A stretch of DNA of 64,000 nt, taken from assembly GCA_016794145.1 (NCBI GenBank), contig JAEUKP010000014.1, positions 1-64,000 of the forward strand, in the 5' to 3' direction. Below are positions 16,372-24,231 of this stretch, piece by piece; positions within the stretch are counted from its first letter, which is position 1; every line of letters begins with the position of its first letter. The notes under the pieces are model-generated. The model had not been told where the DNA came from. It was given only the letters and a program-made list of their open reading frames with translations, and did not search any database. The stretch comes from Alphaproteobacteria bacterium (GTDB lineage: Bacteria; Pseudomonadota; Alphaproteobacteria; Micavibrionales; Micavibrionaceae). The translations under genes were made by a program, and so were the position numbers.

Positions 16372-16858
16372 GATGCTTGTAACAGAAGTAGACGGACTTA
16401 CTGACAGCCAAACCCTAAAGATAGGCGTAAGCGAGTCTCCTGCTTTACAATTCAAAAGAAAAGAATTGAGGGTAAAGTTATTGCAAAAAATACACGCTGG
16501 GCACGAAATGAATGAAGAGTATTTTGCCATGTTCGGTGTGACAAAAGGCAACTCTAATGCCATGACAGTTTTTAATATAAATACGCTGTTTTGGCAAATG
16601 TCTTCTGATAAAACATCAACAAAGGACACATCTACTCCCAGCAGAGATTTTGCTTCATTTATAGAAAAAACGTTCTCTCTCAAGAGAGAAATTGCTTGGC
16701 GCTTCGCATGGGCACTTTTGAGAGCTGCATATCTCGAACGTTGGGTTTCTGTTACAGTTTTACTCAAACTGTGCAAGGGCAGAGGGAGTGATGATAGTGA
16801 CTTCTTAAGAGCCTTAGAAAAAGAAATTATACGCCTGAAAAATGAGGTGCTACCATGA
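16364..16858 (+). CDS. Hypothetical 164-aa element protein
   Basis: An unrecognised protein starting MSKMLVTEVDGLT, homologous at its start to the 68-aa protein before it. Residues 30-60 and 95-160 look helical (REIAWRFAWALLRAAYLERW; FLRALEKEIIRLKNEVLP). Its stop overlaps the start of the ATPase gene (ATGAG at 16855-16859). The tight coupling upstream of a replication-type ATPase suggests a partner or regulator in element replication, which is inference. Confidence 0.6.
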   Translation: MSKMLVTEVDGLTDSQTLKIGVSESPALQFKRKELRVKLLQKIHAGHEMNEEYFAMFGVTKGNSNAMTVFNINTLFWQMSSDKTSTKDTSTPSRDFASFIEKTFSLKREIAWRFAWALLRAAYLERWVSVTVLLKLCKGRGSDDSDFLRALEKEIIRLKNEVLP

Positions 16859-18099
16859 GCATTCTTGTAAAACCCTATGTTGGCCTCAATGTTCCACAAG
16901 AATCCACCATAGATGACCTTTTGCTGAATTTACTACCGTCTCACGGCTTGGGATTTTTAGTCGGAGAGCCGGGGGTCGGAAAATCTTTTCTGGCACTGAA
17001 ACTATGCGCCTCTTTAGCCACAAAAACACCATTTATCCATGCATCTCATGCGTTAATGCAGGAAAATTCTATGACAGGACTTTCAACCGGCTCTTATGCA
17101 ACTTTGTATTTGGCAGGAGAAAGAGAGGGCAAACTTCCACATAGGCAAAGAGCGCTTATTAAATCGCTAGAGGAGGAATATGGCTTAACGGGCTATTCAG
17201 AAGGACTGCCAATTATAACATGTGCTATCCGCTACCATAGTTCCAGCGACCTTGAAACCAGTTTAATTTATTTTACAAAGAAGGAAAGGGAGTATCTGGA
17301 AAGCAAAGGCCATAAACTGCGTCTCATTATTGTAGACACATTACAGTCCGCGCTAAATGTTCCCAGTGAAAACGGGAATTCTGAAATCCAATATACGATG
17401 AACAATCTCAGGGACTTTGCAGATAAACTAGGCTGCTTTATTCTTGTCATTACGCACCCCGCTCAAACCCATGGGAAAAGCGGTACATATTCACAAAAGG
17501 GTGTACCTAGGGGCGCTTCCGTTATGCGCGGTACGGCGGATTTGATTTGGCACATGGAAAAAGTGGGAAACTCCGGCATGCACAGGCTGACAGTAACAAA
17601 AGGGAGCGAGGGCTATTCTGAGGGAAATAGCTTTTACTTCAGTTTAAGAAATTATGGGGGAAGCGCCGCACTTGTTCCTGTGGAATCCCCGCCTGATAAA
17701 AAGTATGAAAGCAAAGATGCCGACAATGAGACGCTTACTCTAAAGGATATTGGCGTACTAAAAGCAATGGAAATAGCCTTCACTGAAAATGGCTATGCAC
17801 AACCACTCTACGAAGACCTAGGGTTACAAACAGTAGAAAGAGGAGATGTGTACACAACACTTAAACGCCTTCACATAGAAGAGGCCAAAAGACTAAGCGA
17901 GAAGCCTATAAAAAATAGCGCGATAGGAAACCGTATAAAAAGAGGCCTTGAACGCTTGCTAGAGGTTGGCCTAATTTCGAGCGAGACTTCGGAAGATAAT
18001 GAAACAATTTATTATCCAGTTGAGCCTTGGAACAAAATGGAAAGTTTGATGAAACATAAATTTCCTACTGTCAATTTTGCTAAGGTCAGCTTTATTTGA
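16855..18099 (+). CDS. RecA-fold ATPase of RepA-helicase / AAA_25 type
   Basis: A 414-aa protein. The N-terminal RecA-like domain (about 1-280) has Walker A GEPGVGKS at 37-44, Walker B LRLIIVD ending at Asp161, and the late motifs THPAQTHGKSGTYSQKG and VMRGTADLIWHMEK typical of hexameric RepA-like helicases in plasmids and satellites. The C-terminal part (about 290-405) is helical and may bind DNA or a partner. It most likely drives replication of the element as a helicase. No separate primase is visible. A 9-bp inverted repeat just downstream could be part of an origin. Confidence 0.8.
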   Translation: MSILVKPYVGLNVPQESTIDDLLLNLLPSHGLGFLVGEPGVGKSFLALKLCASLATKTPFIHASHALMQENSMTGLSTGSYATLYLAGEREGKLPHRQRALIKSLEEEYGLTGYSEGLPIITCAIRYHSSSDLETSLIYFTKKEREYLESKGHKLRLIIVDTLQSALNVPSENGNSEIQYTMNNLRDFADKLGCFILVITHPAQTHGKSGTYSQKGVPRGASVMRGTADLIWHMEKVGNSGMHRLTVTKGSEGYSEGNSFYFSLRNYGGSAALVPVESPPDKKYESKDADNETLTLKDIGVLKAMEIAFTENGYAQPLYEDLGLQTVERGDVYTTLKRLHIEEAKRLSEKPIKNSAIGNRIKRGLERLLEVGLISSETSEDNETIYYPVEPWNKMESLMKHKFPTVNFAKVSFI

Positions 18100-18243
18100 C
18101 GTTGAGGCGGAATAAAACCCCGTTTGAGAAATGGAAGATTTACGCTCTTAGCATTTTCAGGCCAAAGAGATAACTTTCATCATGTTACATTTAGCATCTT
18201 TGTATTCTCCTCCATTTCCTTCCCTTCCCTACACTCTACACAC

Positions 18244-18274
18244 ACACGTGGGCTTTAAGATGCGCCCCACGTGT
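18244..18274. repeat. Inverted repeat downstream of the ATPase gene
   Basis: ACACGTGGG at 18244-18252 is the exact reverse complement of CCCACGTGT at 18266-18274, with a 13-base spacer. It lies in a 213-base gap between convergent genes, beside an alternating CACACA run. It could serve as a terminator stem (no T run is seen) or as a replication-origin hairpin. Confidence 0.45.
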
Positions 18275-18312
18275 ATGAGTGTATGAAGGTTTTGGGATGG
18301 TCTCTGGAAACC

Positions 18313-19023
18313 TCAAGTCTTCATATATTTTGAAACAGACCTATAAATTTCTTTCCAAAAAATCGTAGTCCCTAAACTTAGCACAAAAACAATTAGCAAA
18401 TATGTTAGAGCATGGTTGGAAAACACATCTCCCCAATCTCCCCACTCTATATCACGAAACAACCCAGAGAATGCTCTTGGGTTAACAATCGCCTGAATAA
18501 AAAGGTAAAAAGCCAAAATGGAAGCTATAAATCCAAATAGGCGCTGCCCAATCTTTTCTAACTTATCAATATAAGAAGGGGTGGATTTTTTCATGTAATC
18601 ACATAAAATTACAAAACTTGAATTTCTACTGTCAATCTCATTGCTTATTTTAGCTATAACAATACCTACGTAACCAAAACGCTTGTCTATGCCTTCACAG
18701 GAACGAATAGAATCAATATAGTCAAGTGGAAGCCATAAAACTAAATCATTTGGCTTTAATTGTTCGCCACAGTTTGACGCTGCCTTTGCAACTACAATAA
18801 ACCCACCATCATCAGACGCAACTTTCAAGAGAACTTTTTGACCACTATTATCCTCTGCTAAAACAGGATTTTCTATCCCGAATTCCTTATGCCCATCTAA
18901 TACAATAGCAACAATGGCCTTTTCGCCTACCTTAATTGCAGTTTCTCCAAATTTGCACTGACTCTCGAAGAAAGCCTCGTTGCTTTTGAAAATTATTTTC
19001 TCTGGCATTCCTTTGTAATTCAT
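18313..19023 (-). CDS. Membrane-anchored protein, candidate cargo of the element
   Basis: A 236-aa protein without signal peptide. Residues 1-150 form a beta-rich soluble domain (FGETAIKVGEKAIVAIVLDG, DDGGFIVVAKAAS, RFGYVGIVIAKIS). Two transmembrane segments follow, about 163-183 (LFGFIASILAFYLFIQAIV) and 208-228 (LTYLLIVFVLSLGTTIFW), so the domain faces the cytosol and is tethered to the inner membrane. I do not recognise the family. It points against the rest of the element and stands behind a structured leader of about 240 bases. Soluble sensor plus two helices is a shape seen in anti-phage effectors, but no known motif supports this. Confidence 0.55.
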   Translation of the reverse strand: MNYKGMPEKIIFKSNEAFFESQCKFGETAIKVGEKAIVAIVLDGHKEFGIENPVLAEDNSGQKVLLKVASDDGGFIVVAKAASNCGEQLKPNDLVLWLPLDYIDSIRSCEGIDKRFGYVGIVIAKISNEIDSRNSSFVILCDYMKKSTPSYIDKLEKIGQRLFGFIASILAFYLFIQAIVNPRAFSGLFRDIEWGDWGDVFSNHALTYLLIVFVLSLGTTIFWKEIYRSVSKYMKT

Positions 19024-19053
19024 AGGTATCTCCCGAATATATTACCAAAACGG

Positions 19054-19243
19054 CCACCAGATTTCTCTGGTAGCCGGGGAGTTGATAACCGCTCAAGGAA
19101 CGGCGCAGCCTATTTGCTTGCGCTATTATATTCAGCCGCCTCCCCGACCATAGGTCGAGAGGCAGCATCATTGGTAACGGCCTGACGCTGTAGAAAGGCC
19201 GCCTTGAAGGGGTTATCATGCCCCAAAGCACCCACATGAGTGC
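19054..19243 (-). ncRNA. Candidate structured leader RNA of the membrane protein gene
   Basis: On the minus strand this segment can form a series of local hairpins: 19228-19243 (GCACTC/GGGTGC), 19209-19224 (4 bp), 19178-19201 (CGGCCT/AGGCCG), 19139-19162 (9-10 bp with one bulge), 19103-19123 (GCGCA/TGCGC), and 19054-19073, an 8-bp stem closed by a GAAA tetraloop. The region is clearly richer in GC than its surroundings and lies just before the start codon at 19023. An open frame (18932-19282) also crosses it, so a coding origin is not excluded. It could be a leader, an antisense regulator of the P4/C4 type, or a stand-alone RNA. Confidence 0.45.
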
Positions 19244-19349
19244 TTCACGAATGACGTTAGGAGGATACACTGATTTAGTCAATAATCTTAATAAGATAGC
19301 CCATGCAGCCCTAATGCACTAAGATAAGGAAACGGGGAGGCAAAGCGCT

Positions 19350-19895
19350 ATGGATGATAAGATTGAAGAATGCGATTCATTTCGGGCATTTGATAAAATA
19401 ACAGAACCAGACATTAGGGGCGTGGGGATTTTCCAAACCACGGATTTGAAGAACTGGCACAAGTATATTGAGGAAAGGCTAAAACCTTCCCCATGCACCC
19501 CTACAGAGATACGGGTGCAAATAGAGACGGTAAAGAACCTTTTTCTCTATTCGTGGTTTGTCTATCGTTTCGGGCTCGTGGCCAAAAATCAGATGTTTAA
19601 TGTCACAGAATTGGCCTTGAAAAAGAAATTTGAGATGGAAGGCATGCCTATGCCCAACGGACTAAGAGGCAAGCTGGAAATAGCCTTGACTGAGGGATGG
19701 ATTGATGAAAATTCATTTCCACATATTTCCATACAAAACGGGGCAAACCCTTCCCTTATCATTCAAGGCATTACAAGTTTTAGAAATGAGTTGAACCATG
19801 GAAGTACAATGCTATACGACCCGTTGGGCTTAATAGAGCTTTCATGCAACTGCATGGCCATAATAGAGGCATTGTTTCATGATAAGAGTACTTAA
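19350..19895 (+). CDS. HEPN-like domain protein, candidate cargo
   Basis: A 181-aa, mainly helical protein. Near the C-terminus SFRNELNHGSTML contains the R-N-x3-H signature (Arg145, Asn146, His150) of HEPN domains, many of which are RNases in toxin-antitoxin, CRISPR and abortive-infection systems; other HEPN-like proteins (DUF4145 group) keep the motif with unknown activity. Residues 60-120 hold helices with aromatic positions (LFLYSWFVYRFGLV). GGGAGG precedes the ATG. No partner nucleotidyltransferase or antitoxin is adjacent on this strand. It is the last gene of the element. Confidence 0.6.
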   Translation: MDDKIEECDSFRAFDKITEPDIRGVGIFQTTDLKNWHKYIEERLKPSPCTPTEIRVQIETVKNLFLYSWFVYRFGLVAKNQMFNVTELALKKKFEMEGMPMPNGLRGKLEIALTEGWIDENSFPHISIQNGANPSLIIQGITSFRNELNHGSTMLYDPLGLIELSCNCMAIIEALFHDKST

Positions 19896-20187
19896 AATAG
19901 CAGATATGTTTTTTTTAATTTTGGGAAATTTATAGGAAATATAAGGCTAAGACGAGATTAGAAGCCGATATTTGAAGTAGCCCTCCCCCCTATACCCACC
20001 CCCCTTGTCATTTTAGAGAATAAATGTTAGTTACCGATACGATGTTATTTCCCATTTGGACTGATTTTCCCTGTGGAAAAGTTTATGAAGTTTTCAAGTG
20101 GGGATATAATTAGGGGTATGCTGCTAAATCATATCAAATGAAACCCATTAAAATCAAAGCGTTGAGAGCTTAATGTGAAAGCCTTCA
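19896..20187. other. Right end of the integrative element, no gene seen
   Basis: About 290 bases without a credible gene. It contains C-rich tracts near 19980-20005, one integrase arm-type repeat (TTAGGGGTAT, 20110-20119) and AT-rich sequence leading to the right att core. Confidence 0.5.
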
Positions 20188-20203
20188 CCGCTCCATTTTC
20201 TCC
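20188..20203 (+). other. attR core
   Basis: Exact copy of CCGCTCCATTTTCTCC from the tRNA-Gly end (13806-13821), preceded by CCTTCA with a one-base difference from the left copy. It marks the right boundary of the integrative element. Confidence 0.85.
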
Positions 20204-20210
20204 TCTCTTT

Positions 20211-22124
20211 TTAATAAGGCTGTATCATCGGGTGATTATAAATCAAATGGGCCGTAGAACCTTGACTTAAAAGCCAGATAGGAGCAAGAACCGCGCTGAC
20301 TTTCTCAACAAAACCCGAAACCCCAATTTTGTCAGACATCATCATCATAAATAATTCAAAAGGATCATCCGTTGCAGGTAAATATAATAATGTTAAGTCA
20401 TCACGGGATGTGACTTGATTAAAATCTGCAAGATCATCCAGGACCTTATCCATACCACCGATTTCATCGACCAAGCCAAGCGCAAAAGCCTGGCGACCTG
20501 TATAGGCACGCCCCTTTGCTATTTTTTCAACCTGCCCGGGTGAAAGTTTGCGCCCCTCAGCAACACGCTGGATAAAGTAATCATAAATATTGTCCAACGA
20601 TGCCTCAAACTGACTCTGCTCGGATTCAGAAAAGGGTGTATTTAACGATAACATGCCAGAGTTTTGACCATATTTTACCGTCTCCCAACGAACATGGAGT
20701 TTATTCCAAACGCCCTCAAGATCAATCTTCCCGCCAACAACCCCTATTGATCCTGTAAGGGTTGAATTCATTGCATAAATGCGATCTGCAGGTGTTGCAA
20801 CCCAATACCCCCCAGATGCAGCCACCCCAGCCATAGAAACAATGATCCGCTTCTTCTTTATGGTTTTCGCCCATAGAATAGAACGATGTATTGTTTCCGA
20901 TGCGGTCGGGCTGCCACCTGGACTATTGATACGAAGAACAATCGCACGAACAGACGGATTATTTGCCGCACTCTCAATCGCCGAAACGACATCATCCGCG
21001 GCTGCTATTTCATCGCCCATAGCAAAAGGGGAAGATCCCGCACTCCCGCTCACGATCATTCCATTAATTGGAATAACAGCAATCGTCACTTTTTTCTCCT
21101 TGGACAGCATAGAGGATTCAACTGCACTCCGTTTATAAATAGATGAATATCTTCCAAGATTTACGATTTTTGTCTGTGGGAATTTCGATTGAATCGAACT
21201 CAACATGATATCTTCGTAATTTAACTGGTCAATTAACCCCTCTTTCAATGCAACCTTGTCAGTTAAATACCCTTGATCCAAGAGTTGATCAAAACGGCCT
21301 GAAATCCTTTGTCGCGCAGATTTGATTGGCTCAATCAATTGGGATGCCAAATCTGTTACCAAAGATTCCATCGTCTCTCTGCTGGCGGGGCTCATCTTGT
21401 CAGATGTTAAATGCTCCATTGCATTTTTATATTCTTTGCGTTGAAAAAATTGAGCCTTCACCCCGTAATCAGCCATCAGATCCTTTAAGAAAGGAAGTTG
21501 CATATAAATTCCACCAATCGCAACATTTCCAACAGGCTGCATCCAAATTTCATCAAAAGCACTTGCTAAATAATAAATCCCAAGACCGTATCCACCCTCG
21601 CCATAGGATTCAGAAAAAATGAAAGTTTTTTTTCCAGCGGCCCTGAACCTTAAAATAGCCTCACGGATTGATTGTAACTGAGTGAGGTTGTATCCTCCAC
21701 CAGAAGCCTTAACAACCAGAACCTTCACACGATGATCTTTCGCAGCCCGGTCGATTGTATTGACAATATCATCCAGAGTTAATGGAGAATCTTCGATTTG
21801 GAGCAATGAGAGAATCTGCGATGTCCCAGACGCATCAGGAATATCACCATCTATTTTCAGAGTTAAAACCATTGAATCAGGTAAATGCGTTGAGGTTGAT
21901 TGCCCCCCTCTTGTTGGGAATAGAATACAAATAAAAATCAAAAATAAAATGACCAACCCGATAAAAAGAGCAAAGCCTTTAATCATCCTCCAGAGGAAAG
22001 AAAAAATATATTTCAAAAAAGTAAACCAGGACGATTTTGTTTGAGTCTGTTTCTGGGAAGGTGGTAACGGGGACGACGGGTTATAGACAATCGTACGGCC
22101 ACGAAGCCAGTTATGATTGGACAT
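20211..22124 (-). CDS. sppA: Signal peptide peptidase SppA, long form
   Basis: A 637-aa membrane-anchored serine protease that removes leftover signal peptides. One transmembrane helix lies near residues 41-68 (FLWRMIKGFALFIGLVILFLIFICI). Two tandem S49 domains follow. The catalytic lysine is in the first (QRKEYKNAMEHL) and the nucleophilic serine in the second (VAASGGYW), which is the arrangement of the E. coli 67-kDa enzyme. TGSIGVVGG, also conserved, follows. The protein is complete. It was at the tRNA-Gly locus before the element inserted between them. Confidence 0.93.
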   Translation of the reverse strand: MSNHNWLRGRTIVYNPSSPLPPSQKQTQTKSSWFTFLKYIFSFLWRMIKGFALFIGLVILFLIFICILFPTRGGQSTSTHLPDSMVLTLKIDGDIPDASGTSQILSLLQIEDSPLTLDDIVNTIDRAAKDHRVKVLVVKASGGGYNLTQLQSIREAILRFRAAGKKTFIFSESYGEGGYGLGIYYLASAFDEIWMQPVGNVAIGGIYMQLPFLKDLMADYGVKAQFFQRKEYKNAMEHLTSDKMSPASRETMESLVTDLASQLIEPIKSARQRISGRFDQLLDQGYLTDKVALKEGLIDQLNYEDIMLSSIQSKFPQTKIVNLGRYSSIYKRSAVESSMLSKEKKVTIAVIPINGMIVSGSAGSSPFAMGDEIAAADDVVSAIESAANNPSVRAIVLRINSPGGSPTASETIHRSILWAKTIKKKRIIVSMAGVAASGGYWVATPADRIYAMNSTLTGSIGVVGGKIDLEGVWNKLHVRWETVKYGQNSGMLSLNTPFSESEQSQFEASLDNIYDYFIQRVAEGRKLSPGQVEKIAKGRAYTGRQAFALGLVDEIGGMDKVLDDLADFNQVTSRDDLTLLYLPATDDPFELFMMMMSDKIGVSGFVEKVSAVLAPIWLLSQGSTAHLIYNHPMIQPY

Positions 22125-22159
22125 TTTTAATTCCTCTCAGAAAAAAATATAAGAAAAAA

Positions 22160-23245
22160 TTATAGACACTGTGCCTTATGGCGCAACCAATGATCCAACA
22201 AAACACAGGCCATCATCGCTTCGACAACAGGAGCCCCACGCAGCCCAACACAAGGATCATGCCGACCCTTGGTTACAATATCGGTTTCTTGCCCGAATTT
22301 ATCAATCGTTGGAACTGGAATTAATAATGAACTTGTCGGTTTAAACGCAACTCTTACAACAATATCCTGACCGGTTGAAATCCCGCCTAGAATTCCCCCC
22401 GCATGATTCGATAAGAAAACAGGGAGCCCATCTTCCCCAATACGAATAGGATCTGCGTTTTGTTCGCCCCTTAACTCCGCAACATAGGCCCCATCCCCGA
22501 TACCTACTGATTTAACAGCATTAATTGACATCATTGCCTTTGCCAAATCAGCATCTAATTTATCGTAAACCGGCGCCCCAAGCCCCGCAGGAATTCCAGA
22601 GGCGTGACATTCAACAATCGCACCAACACTTGATCCTTCCTTACGGATCGTTGCCAAATACTCTTCCCATTCTTCAACAACACCGGAATCTGGACAGAAG
22701 AAAGGATTTTGGTCAACACAAGCCCAATCCCATGAGTCTTTATTGATATACCTCCCCCCTAATTGGACAACTGCCGCACGGATAAAAAGACGATCTCCGA
22801 AAGCCTCGCGCAAAACTTTACGAGCGATAGCACCGGCTGCAACACGTCCGGCGGTCTCACGTGCAGATGACCGCCCTCCTCCACGATAGTCACGAATGCC
22901 ATATTTTGCATCGTACGTAAAATCAGCATGACCAGGGCGATATTTATCTTTTATATCGCCATAATCTTTGGATTTCTGGTCTGTGTTCTCGATCATAAGA
23001 GAAATAGGGGTTCCTGTTGTTTGTCCTTCAAAAACACCGGAAAGAATTCTAACCTTATCCTCTTCGTGACGCTGCGTTGTAAATTTTGACTGTCCCGGTT
23101 TCCGCTTATCCAGAAAAACCTGTATATCCTCCTCACACAAAGGAATACGGGGCGGAACGCCATCCACAACAACCCCTAAGGCTGGCCCATGGCTTTCACC
23201 CCATGTTTGATATTGGAACAAGGTTCCAAATCGATTCCCGCTCAT
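22160..23245 (-). CDS. aroC: Chorismate synthase
   Basis: A 361-aa enzyme for the last step of the shikimate pathway, 5-enolpyruvylshikimate-3-phosphate to chorismate, requiring reduced FMN. Motifs along the chain are [14 protein letters not shown] (14-27), [14 protein letters not shown] with [14 protein letters not shown] (about 103-131), and [10 protein letters not shown] near 332. Length is normal. It sits between sppA and the AMIN lipoprotein gene on the same strand, with short gaps, so shared transcription is possible. Confidence 0.97.
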   Translation of the reverse strand: MSGNRFGTLFQYQTWGESHGPALGVVVDGVPPRIPLCEEDIQVFLDKRKPGQSKFTTQRHEEDKVRILSGVFEGQTTGTPISLMIENTDQKSKDYGDIKDKYRPGHADFTYDAKYGIRDYRGGGRSSARETAGRVAAGAIARKVLREAFGDRLFIRAAVVQLGGRYINKDSWDWACVDQNPFFCPDSGVVEEWEEYLATIRKEGSSVGAIVECHASGIPAGLGAPVYDKLDADLAKAMMSINAVKSVGIGDGAYVAELRGEQNADPIRIGEDGLPVFLSNHAGGILGGISTGQDIVVRVAFKPTSSLLIPVPTIDKFGQETDIVTKGRHDPCVGLRGAPVVEAMMACVLLDHWLRHKAQCL

Positions 23246-23312
23246 AAATCAGACCTCTTAAAAAAAACGTACGCCTAAAAAAGACAGACAGCCTTTATCC
23301 CCCCTCAAGAGA

Positions 23313-24119
23313 TTAGCGAAGGGGCGCAATATCAATATAAACACGATGACCAGAGTTCCCGCTCGGGGCAAGACGCGCCGTCGCGACAACTTTTGCCTTC
23401 TGATTCAAATCAATCACAAAATGCGACCCAGATTCATCTGACATTCCTTTAAACGATTTGACCATCAATGATTTCTTTAAATTTTGTGAAGCTGTAGCCA
23501 ACCATTTCGCTTTGGGAATATCAATGACCAGTAAACCCTCTGTATTGTCCAAATCATAATGGATTTCAGCAACATTTGTTGTATCAAGAACAATCCGGGT
23601 TATATCTTTTCCCTGCTCCCCGATTCGCACAGATGTGACTGCAAAAACTTTTGGATCAATTGCCAAAGAGGAAGACTTTTCAACTTTTTTCTTTATATCC
23701 TTCGCTTCTGGTTTCTGGACTTCCGGTTTTTTTATTTCGGTTGTCAATGGGGCTGCAGAAACAGGCGGAATACCCGAAACAGTGCCTGTCGACATTTTGT
23801 AGGTTTGTGAAATTTGGTCAAGTTCAAAAGACAAGGCTTTAAAATGACTCTCCATTGCATCCACTTTTTTCAAAGTTGGCTGGGCCGATTTCATCTGATT
23901 CTCTAGGATACCAACACGCGTTTCAAGCCCACGGAGCGGATCATCTATAAGGACCTGGTTTGATGCTGGCTGGGCCGCAGACTGAGGCAAAGAGACTTCT
24001 GAAAGTGGCTGGGAAAGTGGCCGGGACCCTGCTTGAGAAGAGGTCTCACAAGCGGATAAGAGGACCGCAATCAAGAGAAATGGAAAAAATATCAAAAAGG
24101 AATAAAAGCGATTTGCCAT
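23313..24119 (-). CDS. AMIN-domain lipoprotein
   Basis: A 268-aa predicted lipoprotein. The ATG at 24119 gives a clean signal sequence (MANRFYSFLIFFPFLLIAVLLSAC) with Cys24 as the lipidation site; the longer reading frame from 24188 would bury this in the chain. A Ser/Gln-rich linker and a coiled segment (about 65-110) come next, then a K/E/P-rich stretch. The C-terminal part (about 165-268: VTSVRIGEQGKDITRIVLD, HFVIDLNQKAKV) has the repeated beta pattern of AMIN domains, which bind peptidoglycan or target envelope proteins to it. The exact role is unknown. Confidence 0.65.
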   Translation of the reverse strand: MANRFYSFLIFFPFLLIAVLLSACETSSQAGSRPLSQPLSEVSLPQSAAQPASNQVLIDDPLRGLETRVGILENQMKSAQPTLKKVDAMESHFKALSFELDQISQTYKMSTGTVSGIPPVSAAPLTTEIKKPEVQKPEAKDIKKKVEKSSSLAIDPKVFAVTSVRIGEQGKDITRIVLDTTNVAEIHYDLDNTEGLLVIDIPKAKWLATASQNLKKSLMVKSFKGMSDESGSHFVIDLNQKAKVVATARLAPSGNSGHRVYIDIAPLR

Positions 24120-24231
24120 CATGAACCAAAGAGTAAGAAGAATGTGAAATCCTGACAGCAGGGTCGCAGGAAAAAAATCCGGCGTCAAATACTCCCGCCT
24201 TTATCCCCGTTTTTATCCACAAGGCAATCGA

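Larger units (their letters stand above)
13806..20203 (+). mobile_element. 6.4-kb integrative element inserted in tRNA-Gly(TCC)
   Basis: The element is bounded by a direct repeat of the tRNA-Gly 3' end. It starts with a P4-type integrase facing inward from the tRNA, then a 212-aa ORF, an AlpA-like regulator, two small coupled ORFs, a RecA-fold ATPase, a minus-strand membrane protein preceded by a structured RNA region, and a HEPN-like protein. There are no capsid, terminase, portal, tail or conjugation genes. The layout (integrase, AlpA, ATPase of RepA type, small cargo) suits a phage satellite or a small self-replicating island. Integrase arm-type repeats (TTTAGGGGTAT) occur at both ends. 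The element looks intact. Confidence 0.85.

Noticed and set aside
18932..19282. Open frame of 116 codons over the structured region
   Set aside because: It overlaps the start of the membrane protein gene in another frame, has no good ribosome binding site, and the dense hairpins are better explained by RNA function. It is kept as an alternative, not as a gene.
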